Source: VAZQ01 sp036502925
GTDB lineage: Bacteria; Pseudomonadota; Alphaproteobacteria; Rhizobiales; Xanthobacteraceae
Length of the DNA: 10,274 nucleotides
Direction of reading: 5' to 3'
NCBI GenBank assembly: GCA_036502925.1
Contig: DASXXS010000059.1
Coordinates: forward strand, 1-10,274
Shown here one piece after another: positions 5,592-10,274 of the stretch. The notes under the pieces were generated by a model. That model was not told where the DNA came from. It saw nothing but the letters and a program-made list of their open reading frames with translations, and ran no database searches. The translations under genes and the position numbers were made by a program. Every line of letters begins with the position of its first letter. The first letter of the stretch is position 1.

Positions 5592-5836
5592 TTACCGAAT
5601 TTCACCGATCGCGGACGATGACCGCGCAATTCCGGCAGCGCCGCGGTCAGGCCCGCTTTCGCGAAACGCGCCGCAATGCGTGATCCCAGTTCTGCCACGC
5701 GTCGGTTTTGTCGCTTCACTGCGTCGCGTAAAATGTGCCGGACTTCCTCCTCCATGCTGCGCCCGTGACGGGCGGCGCGGCGTTTCAAGCGCGCTTTCAC
5801 CTTCTCCTCCAAATTGCGAACTATCAATTGGGCCAT
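5588..5836 (-). CDS. Orphan FitA-like ribbon-helix-helix antitoxin
   Basis: An 82-residue protein of the FitA/VapB ribbon-helix-helix family. The DNA-binding strand is MAQLIVRNLEEKV (1-13), followed by KARLKRRAARHGRSMEEEVR (14-33) for the two helices and HILRDAV. The tail GSRIAARFAKAGL...ALPELRG is the kind of region that wraps a PIN-domain toxin. Such antitoxins neutralise a VapC/FitB RNase and repress their shared operon. No toxin gene follows: the next 17 bases reach the end of the convergent hydrolase gene. A GAGG lies 8 bases before the ATG. It is therefore an orphan that may bind a toxin encoded elsewhere, act only as a repressor, or be decaying. The family call is firm; the present function is open. 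Confidence 0.85.
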   Translation of the reverse strand: MAQLIVRNLEEKVKARLKRRAARHGRSMEEEVRHILRDAVKRQNRRVAELGSRIAARFAKAGLTAALPELRGHRPRSVKFGK

Positions 5837-5940
5837 GGATAAGCCTCATACGAATGGCGTGCCTTCAACTCATCCGACAGCCGCCTCGAAGCCTCGGAAA
5901 TGACCTCAAGACGTATAGAGCACCGCGAAATCCGTCCCGG

Positions 5941-7209
5941 CTAATCCGCCTCGGCGAGCGCGGCCGCCCACTCCGTCTCGACCTCGGGATCGGTCTCGGC
6001 CGCGCGCTGCGTCCCGGCGATTTCGCGTAGCCGCCGTCGGTCGAGTTGTCCGAGCGCCCAGATGGCGGCGCCGCGCACCAGCCCGCAGGGGTCGGCGAGG
6101 AGTCGCTCGGCCTCCGCGGCAAGCGCTGGATCGCCCGAATTGCCGATCGCGGTCAGCACATTGCGCACGAACCGGTCGCGGCCGGCGCGTTTCACCGGCG
6201 ATTTCGCGAACAGCTTCCTGAAGGCCGCATCATCCAGGCGGGCAAGGTCGGCGAGCCGCGGCGCCTCGAGGGCTGCGCGCGCCGCAAGCTTGGCCTCGTG
6301 GCCCGCTTGCGCGTATTTGTTCCAGGGGCAGACCGCCAGGCAATCGTCGCAGCCAAAGATGCGATTGCCCATGCGGGCACGCAGCTCGCGCGGGATCGGC
6401 CCCTTGTGCTCGATGGTGAGATACGAGATGCAGCGGCGTGCATCGAGCCGGTAGGGCGCCGGGAAGGCCGCGGTCGGACAAATGTCGAGGCAGGCCCGGC
6501 AGCTGCCGCAATGGTCGGCCTCCGCGGCATCGGCCGGCAGCTCGAGCGTGGTGAAGATCGCGCCCAGGAACAGCCACGAGCCGAGCTCACGCGAGACCAG
6601 GTTGGTGTGCTTGCCCTGCCAGCCCAGGCCCGCAGCCTCCGCCAGCGGCTTCTCCATGACGGCGGCGGTGTCGACGAAGACCTTCACGTCGCCGCCGGCC
6701 TGCTTGAGCAGCCAGCGCGCGATGGTCTTGAGCCGCGGCTTGATGATGTCGTGGTAGTCGTCGCCCCGGGCATAGACCGAGATCGCACCGCGCTGCCGCT
6801 CCCGCAGGATTGCCAGCGGATCGCCGGCGCCGCCGTAATTGAGGCCGAGCATGATGACCGAGCGCACCTGCGGCCACAAAACGCGCGGATCGCCGCGTGG
6901 CGCAGCGGTCCGCTCCATCCAGGCCATGTCGCCGTGCTGGCGCTCGGCAAGAAAGCGCGCGAGCCGCGCTTTTGCCTGCGGGATCGCATCGGGGCGCGCC
7001 ACGCCGAGGACGTCGAAGCCCTGCCGGCGTGCGGTGCGGACGAGCGCGTCCTTGATGGCGGCGGCAGCGGCGGATTTGTCTAGAAATCCAGGTCCGCGTA
7101 GGTCGCCGACGGCGGTATCCCGGCCAGCGTCTCGGTGAGCAGCGGCCGGAACGTGGGCCGCGACTTTATGCGCGCGTACCAGCCCTTTGCGGCTTCGTCT
7201 TCCTTCCAC
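5941..7209 (-). CDS. queG: Epoxyqueuosine reductase
   Basis: QueG carries out the last step of queuosine synthesis in tRNA, reducing epoxyqueuosine with a cobalamin cofactor and two [4Fe-4S] clusters. Numbered from the GTG at 7207-7209, VYARGDDYHD (145-154) carries the catalytic Asp, and GLGWQGKHTNL (194-204) and GSWLFLGAIFTTLEL (210-224) are signatures of the cobalamin domain. CGSCRACLDICP (234-245), C260 and CDDCLAVCPWN (287-297) bind the clusters. HEAT-like helices follow, with LVRGAAIWALGQL near 377-389. The homologous part begins around residue 44-52, just after the fzlA stop codon, which would give about 380 residues as in E. coli. No ATG, GTG or TTG is in frame there. The only upstream start is this GTG, 130 bp inside fzlA; the next one (7000-7002) would remove the first structural elements. 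The true start is unresolved, the function is clear. Confidence 0.92.
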   Translation of the reverse strand: MEGRRSRKGLVRAHKVAAHVPAAAHRDAGRDTAVGDLRGPGFLDKSAAAAAIKDALVRTARRQGFDVLGVARPDAIPQAKARLARFLAERQHGDMAWMERTAAPRGDPRVLWPQVRSVIMLGLNYGGAGDPLAILRERQRGAISVYARGDDYHDIIKPRLKTIARWLLKQAGGDVKVFVDTAAVMEKPLAEAAGLGWQGKHTNLVSRELGSWLFLGAIFTTLELPADAAEADHCGSCRACLDICPTAAFPAPYRLDARRCISYLTIEHKGPIPRELRARMGNRIFGCDDCLAVCPWNKYAQAGHEAKLAARAALEAPRLADLARLDDAAFRKLFAKSPVKRAGRDRFVRNVLTAIGNSGDPALAAEAERLLADPCGLVRGAAIWALGQLDRRRLREIAGTQRAAETDPEVETEWAAALAEAD

Positions 7210-7772
7210 GGCACATCGCCCATGTAGTCGGCTGCCGACACGTGCGCCGCCGCCGCCAGATCCGCATAGGTCATGCGGTCGCCGGCAAGCCAGTCACGCG
7301 TGCGGACCAGCCAGCCAATATAAGCCAAATGATAGCGGATGTTGTGGCGGGCGACGCGGATCACCTCGGTATTGGGCGATCCGCCCCCGCCATCGACCGG
7401 CATGTGGCGCTTGTAGAGCCGCTCGGTGGTCAACGGCCCGCTGACCTCCTCGAAGAACTTGTCGTTGAACCAGCTCATGAGCCGGCGCACCTCGACCCGC
7501 GGCCCCGACTCGGTCGGCAGCAGCCGCCGGTCGCCGAGCTTGCCCCCCAAGGTCTCGTCGAGGAATTCGGCGATGATCGCCGCGCCCGGGACCGGGGGCT
7601 GCCCTTCCGCGAGCAGGACCGGAGTCGTGCCGGCCGGATTGAGGATCAGGAATTCGTCCCGCCGCTCCCACACCCGCTCCTCGATCAGCCGCGGCGCCAG
7701 CCCGATCTCGCCGAGCGCGAGCCGCACGAATCGCGAATGCGGGCAGAACGGATGGTGGAACAGCGTCAGCAT
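7080..7772 (-). CDS. fzlA: FzlA, GST-fold FtsZ-binding cell-division protein
   Basis: A 230-residue protein with a glutathione S-transferase fold. The thioredoxin-like half has LFHHPFCPHSRFVRLAL (4-20) and NPAGTTPVLL with cis-Pro P51. The helical half has RRLMSWFNDKFFEEV (96-110), IRYHLAYIGWL (145-155) and WLAGDRMTYADLAAAAH (161-177). The end, HVSAADYMGDVPW...YADLDF, together with the exact length of 230, matches as I remember it Caulobacter FzlA, an essential protein that binds and curves FtsZ filaments and sets constriction rate. Work on that protein placed FtsZ contact near the C-terminal tail, where D227 lies here too. Binding of glutathione is not expected. The ATG at 7770-7772 has no strong Shine-Dalgarno sequence. 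queG follows on the same strand and overlaps it or abuts it. A generic GST is the less likely alternative. Confidence 0.8.
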   Translation of the reverse strand: MLTLFHHPFCPHSRFVRLALGEIGLAPRLIEERVWERRDEFLILNPAGTTPVLLAEGQPPVPGAAIIAEFLDETLGGKLGDRRLLPTESGPRVEVRRLMSWFNDKFFEEVSGPLTTERLYKRHMPVDGGGGSPNTEVIRVARHNIRYHLAYIGWLVRTRDWLAGDRMTYADLAAAAHVSAADYMGDVPWKEDEAAKGWYARIKSRPTFRPLLTETLAGIPPSATYADLDF

Positions 7773-7928
7773 GCGGCGGCCGGTTCTCGAGGCGAGCCGA
7801 GCGCGGCCCGCAGGCGAGGCGAAGACTGGATTGGCGCCGGGACCCTAACGATGCGGCGGGCGGCGAGCAACCTGCCGCGAGGCCCGGCGGCGCGCACCCG
7901 CTTCGAGCTGCCGATGCGGCGCTTCGAT

Positions 7929-7957
7929 TTGACGTTCCTATACGGGCTTGCTGCAAC
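7929..7957 (+). promoter_or_regulatory. Possible uppP promoter
   Basis: TTGACG (7929-7934) is a good -35 element. A 17-base spacer puts TGCAAC (7952-7957) at -10, which is poor. The site is about 70 bases before the uppP start in the 253-bp divergent region between fzlA and uppP. Nothing else was recognised in that region, and no clear fzlA promoter. Confidence 0.3.
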
Positions 7958-8025
7958 AATGGTAGGAAGCTCACATCCACCGCACGCGTGCCCGGCACTG
8001 CGGCTCAGACGGCGAAACCGTTGCC

Positions 8026-8841
8026 ATGTCCCTCATGTGGTTCGACCCGTTCAAGGCCTTCGCCCTCGGCATCGTCGAGGGGCTGACGCAATTCGTTCCG
8101 CTATCCTCGACCGGGCATCTCCTGTTGGTGCAGCGGTTCTTCGGCTTCGCGGCGGAGGACTTCGGCGCGACCTTCGCGGTGCTGATCCGGTTGGGCGCGC
8201 TGCTGGCGCTGTTGTCGGTCTATTTCCTGCGCCTGTGCGGGCTCGCGGCCGCGACGTTCAGCGACCCGGCAGCACGCCGCTTCGTGATCGGGGTGCTGGT
8301 CGCCTTCCTGCCCGCGGCCGTCCTCGGGGGGCTCGCCCACGACTTCATCAAGAGTGCGCTCTTCAACGTGTGGATCGTTTGCTTTGCGCTGATCGTCGGC
8401 GGCGCCGTGCTGTTGTGGGTCGATCAGCTCGACCTCAAGCCGCGCCATCACGCAGCCACCGGTTTTTCGCTGCCGATGTACTTCCTCATCGGGCTGGCGC
8501 ACTGCCTGGCCTTGATCCCGGGGGTATCGCCAGCGGGGGCGACCATTGTGGCCGCCATGCTGCTCGGCGCCGACCGCCGCGCCGCCGCCGAATTCTCATT
8601 CTGGCTGGCGATGCCGACCCTGGCGGGCGTGCTGGCGTATGATCTCTACCGCAACCACGCCGAGATGAACGCTGACAACGCAGCTATCGTTGTGATCGGA
8701 TTTGCCGCCGCGTTCGTGGGCGCGTGGTTCGTGGTGAAGACATTTCTCGATTATGTGTCGAGCCACGGCTTGCGGCTGTTCGCCGGGTGGCGCGTCATCG
8801 TCGGATCGCTCGGCCTGATCGCGCTGGCGCTCGGGTTTTGA
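8026..8841 (+). CDS. uppP: UppP/BacA-family undecaprenyl-diphosphate phosphatase, altered active site
   Basis: A 271-residue integral inner-membrane protein of the UppP (BacA) family, which dephosphorylates undecaprenyl diphosphate to recycle the lipid carrier of wall and surface polysaccharide synthesis. Motif 1 is VEGLTQFVPLSSTGHLLL (17-34) and motif 2 is GLAHCLALIPGVSPAGATI (156-174). Long hydrophobic segments fit the usual multi-helix topology, for example VIGVLVAFLPAAVLGGLAH and AAIVVIGFAAAFVGAWFVV. Typical family members have EGxTEF and PGxSRSG. Here the second Glu of motif 1 is Q22 and the catalytic Arg of motif 2 is P169. E18, the SSTGH stretch and S168 are kept. Flanking blocks such as DPAARRFVIGVLVAFLPAA and LLWVDQLDLKPRHH remain typical of Rhizobiales orthologues. 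Family membership is certain; phosphatase activity is doubtful. The ATG at 8026 is used, and ATG at 8035 is an alternative. Confidence 0.9.
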   Translation: MSLMWFDPFKAFALGIVEGLTQFVPLSSTGHLLLVQRFFGFAAEDFGATFAVLIRLGALLALLSVYFLRLCGLAAATFSDPAARRFVIGVLVAFLPAAVLGGLAHDFIKSALFNVWIVCFALIVGGAVLLWVDQLDLKPRHHAATGFSLPMYFLIGLAHCLALIPGVSPAGATIVAAMLLGADRRAAAEFSFWLAMPTLAGVLAYDLYRNHAEMNADNAAIVVIGFAAAFVGAWFVVKTFLDYVSSHGLRLFAGWRVIVGSLGLIALALGF

Positions 8842-8864
8842 GGCGCGCGGGCGCAGACGAGACT

Positions 8865-9851
8865 TCAAGCCATCCCGGTCCTGAACTGGCCGCTCTTGCG
8901 GAAACGCCACAGATAGGTGGGCACCACCGCGCGCATCGACACCGGTTCGATGCCGAGCCCCGCCAGCGTGCGACCGGCGTGCTTGGCCTCATGCGACACG
9001 ACATTGTCGCGCAACAGAAGCTCGACCTGATCCCGCGTCAGCTGCGGCTTGATCGACAGGAGCCTGGTCGGCAGCTCGAGAAAAAAGGCCATGATCCTGG
9101 CGAGCCCGAACGGGATCGGCACCAGGAGCCGGCGGCGCTCGATGGTGGCGAGCACGAATTGCATGAGCTCCTTGAAGCTCGCTACTTCGGGTCCGCCCAG
9201 CTCGTAGATGGCGCCCTCGGTCTCCGCCCGGTCGATGACCGCCACGATGGCGGAGGCGACATCGCCGGCGTAAACCGGCTGGAAACGCGTATGTCCGCCG
9301 CCGATCAGCGGGAGCGCCGGCGCGATGCGGGCGAGCGCGGCGAACTTGTTGAAGAAATCATCCTCCGGCCCGAACAGGATCGAGGGCCGCAGGATGGTGG
9401 CCGACGGCATGGCGGCGAGCGCGAGCTTCTCGCCCATGGCCTTGGAGCGCGCATAATGCGAGGGCGCGTCGGGGTCGGCGCCGATGGCCGAGATATGGAT
9501 GAGGCGGGCCCCGAAGGCGGCTGCCGCCAGCGCCACCGCTTCGGCGCCGAACGCATGCACGGAATCGAACCGCTGCCGGCCGGCCTCGAACAGGATGCCG
9601 ACCAGGTTGATGACGATATCGGCGTCCCGCGCGGCCGCCTCGACCGAGGCCGGGTAGCGCAGATTGGCCGCCACCGCATGGATCTGGCCGACCCGTCCGA
9701 GCGGCTGCAGGTGGCCGGCCAGATCCGGCCGGCGGACCGCAACCCGCACCCGATAGCCGCGCTTGCAGAGCGCGCGCACCACATGGCGGCCGAGAAAGCC
9801 CGAACCCCCGAAGACGGTGACCAGCGTGTCGAGGTTGGATTGGGTGATCAT
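8865..9851 (-). CDS. NDUFA9-like atypical short-chain dehydrogenase (complex I-associated family)
   Basis: A 328-residue Rossmann protein of the extended or atypical SDR type. The dinucleotide site is VTVFGGSGFLGRHVVRAL (11-28), and VRRPD (39-43) follows the second strand. DADIVINLVGIL (77-88), ISAIGAD (120-126), the YARSK pair Y133/K137 and LRPSILFGPEDDF (154-166) are typical. The C-terminal part with TRDQVELLLRDNVVS is characteristic of the group annotated as complex I NDUFA9 subunit family in alphaproteobacteria. The mitochondrial relative stabilises complex I and binds NADPH; the bacterial role is not settled and no nuo genes are nearby. The ATG at 9849-9851 is chosen because the Rossmann strand begins ten residues later; the open frame reaches 10061 but the extra residues look random. 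It converges with uppP across 23 bp with no obvious terminator. Confidence 0.85.
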   Translation of the reverse strand: MITQSNLDTLVTVFGGSGFLGRHVVRALCKRGYRVRVAVRRPDLAGHLQPLGRVGQIHAVAANLRYPASVEAAARDADIVINLVGILFEAGRQRFDSVHAFGAEAVALAAAAFGARLIHISAIGADPDAPSHYARSKAMGEKLALAAMPSATILRPSILFGPEDDFFNKFAALARIAPALPLIGGGHTRFQPVYAGDVASAIVAVIDRAETEGAIYELGGPEVASFKELMQFVLATIERRRLLVPIPFGLARIMAFFLELPTRLLSIKPQLTRDQVELLLRDNVVSHEAKHAGRTLAGLGIEPVSMRAVVPTYLWRFRKSGQFRTGMA

Positions 9852-10023
9852 GCCTTTCGCTCTCGTGGCTCCGGCCTTCACCGAACAACCGGGCGCGCCG
9901 CGCCAGCGCTCGCGCCGTGGGGCGGGCGCCCTGCCGCGCAATACAAGATCGGCTTCCGGGTGTATAGGGGCCGAAACCGCGGCGCGGTCGAGGGGCCTGA
10001 CCGACCGGCTCGCGCGGCGCGAT

Positions 10024-10052
10024 TTGACAAGCCGAAAGCAGCTGACATACCT
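10024..10052 (+). promoter_or_regulatory. Promoter of tRNA-Leu
   Basis: A perfect -35 TTGACA (10024-10029) is followed by a 17-base spacer and ATACCT (10047-10052) at -10, or CATACC one base earlier. Transcription would start around 10058-10060, a few bases before the mature tRNA. Perfect -35 boxes are usual in front of stable RNA genes. Confidence 0.65.
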
Positions 10053-10064
10053 AGCGCCCATTAA

Positions 10065-10149
10065 GCCCAGGTGGCGGAATTGGTAGACGCGCTGGTTTCA
10101 GGTACCAGTGGTGAAAGCCGTGGAGGTTCGAGTCCTCTCCTGGGCACCA
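10065..10149 (+). tRNA. tRNA-Leu (anticodon CAG), CCA encoded
   Basis: The acceptor stem GCCCAGG (10065-10071) pairs with CCTGGGC, followed by the discriminator A and an encoded CCA ending at 10149. The D arm contains GCGGAATTGGTAGACGC. The anticodon stem CTGGT/ACCAG (10092-10096 and 10104-10108) closes the loop TTCAGGT, giving anticodon CAG at 10099-10101, which reads CTG. A long variable arm (GGT-GAAA-GCC) marks it as class II, as expected for leucine. The T arm GGAGG-TTCGAGT-CCTCT closes with one G-T pair. CTG is a main leucine codon in high-GC genomes. Downstream there is only a weak GCGGGT/ACCCGC hairpin (10190-10210) without a T-tract. Confidence 0.97.
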
Positions 10150-10227
10150 AGCTAATTTCTCTAATATTATCATACGTGAGGGTACGTTTGCGGGTGGATT
10201 GGCGACCCGCGAGCATCGCGTACAGCG

Positions 10228-10272
10228 TTACCGAAACCATGCAATAAGGCCGACCAGATAGATCAACTCGGC
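10228..10272 (-). CDS. Possible C-terminal end of a membrane protein
   Basis: Fourteen codons enter from the right edge and read AELIYLVGLIAWFR followed by TAA (10228-10230). The run is hydrophobic and ends in a positive residue, like the last transmembrane helix of a protein. It is too short to assign. A second minus-strand frame is also open here and continues through the tRNA, which makes that one a shadow. The call rests on composition only. Confidence 0.25.
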   Translation of the reverse strand, partial: AELIYLVGLIAWFR

Positions 10273-10274
10273 CG

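Noticed and set aside
7242..8642. A 466-codon plus-strand frame spanning the fzlA-uppP gap
   Set aside because: It is antisense to fzlA, crosses the intergenic region and then runs out of frame through uppP; this is a GC-driven open frame.
8724..10064. A 446-codon plus-strand frame opposite the NDUFA9-like gene
   Set aside because: It starts inside uppP in another frame and mirrors the codon pattern of the minus-strand gene; no family motif is visible.
10190..10210. Hairpin GCGGGT/ACCCGC as terminator of tRNA-Leu
   Set aside because: The stem is only six base pairs with a nine-base loop and no T-tract follows, so it is too weak to list as a terminator.

Overview
The window looks like chromosome of an alphaproteobacterium of the Rhizobiales (Hyphomicrobiales), near the Bradyrhizobium/Rhodopseudomonas branch. 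The evidence is the high GC, the closeness of the proteins to that group as I remember them, an FzlA-type division protein (an alphaproteobacterial family), an NDUFA9-like SDR, and the palindromic intergenic repeats typical of those genomes. It is mostly core genome. I see no prophage, transposase, CRISPR array or biosynthetic cluster.

Layout. 1-3338 (minus): the translation operon infC-rpmI-rplT-pheS-pheT, read right to left, with pheT cut by the left edge. Each of its three wide gaps holds a different palindromic repeat, and a fourth, heptamer-based inverted repeat lies upstream of infC. infC appears to start with ATT, as in E. coli. 3549-4760 (minus): a GT-B glycosyltransferase of the GT4 type whose donor-site residues are largely replaced. 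4794-5570 (plus): an ABHD10-like alpha/beta hydrolase, divergent from the glycosyltransferase across 33 bp. 5588-5836 (minus): an orphan FitA-type antitoxin; six codons that look like the start of its lost FitB toxin remain. 5941-7772 (minus): queG (epoxyqueuosine reductase, tRNA modification) and fzlA (GST-fold FtsZ-binding division protein), overlapping. 8026-8841 (plus): a UppP-family undecaprenyl-diphosphate phosphatase with changed catalytic residues. 8865-9851 (minus): an NDUFA9-like NAD(P)-binding protein, convergent with uppP. 10065-10149 (plus): tRNA-Leu(CAG) with its own promoter. The last 45 bases may hold the end of a membrane-protein gene on the minus strand.

How the genes fit together. 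The left third makes initiation factor IF3, ribosomal proteins L35 and L20 and phenylalanyl-tRNA synthetase. queG and tRNA-Leu also serve translation. fzlA and uppP face each other across about 250 bp and concern division and wall-lipid recycling. No undescribed multigene system is visible. The points most worth a second look are two enzymes that keep their fold but have lost textbook catalytic residues (UppP and the glycosyltransferase), the toxin remnant, the missing start codon of queG, and the repeat-filled gaps of the translation operon.
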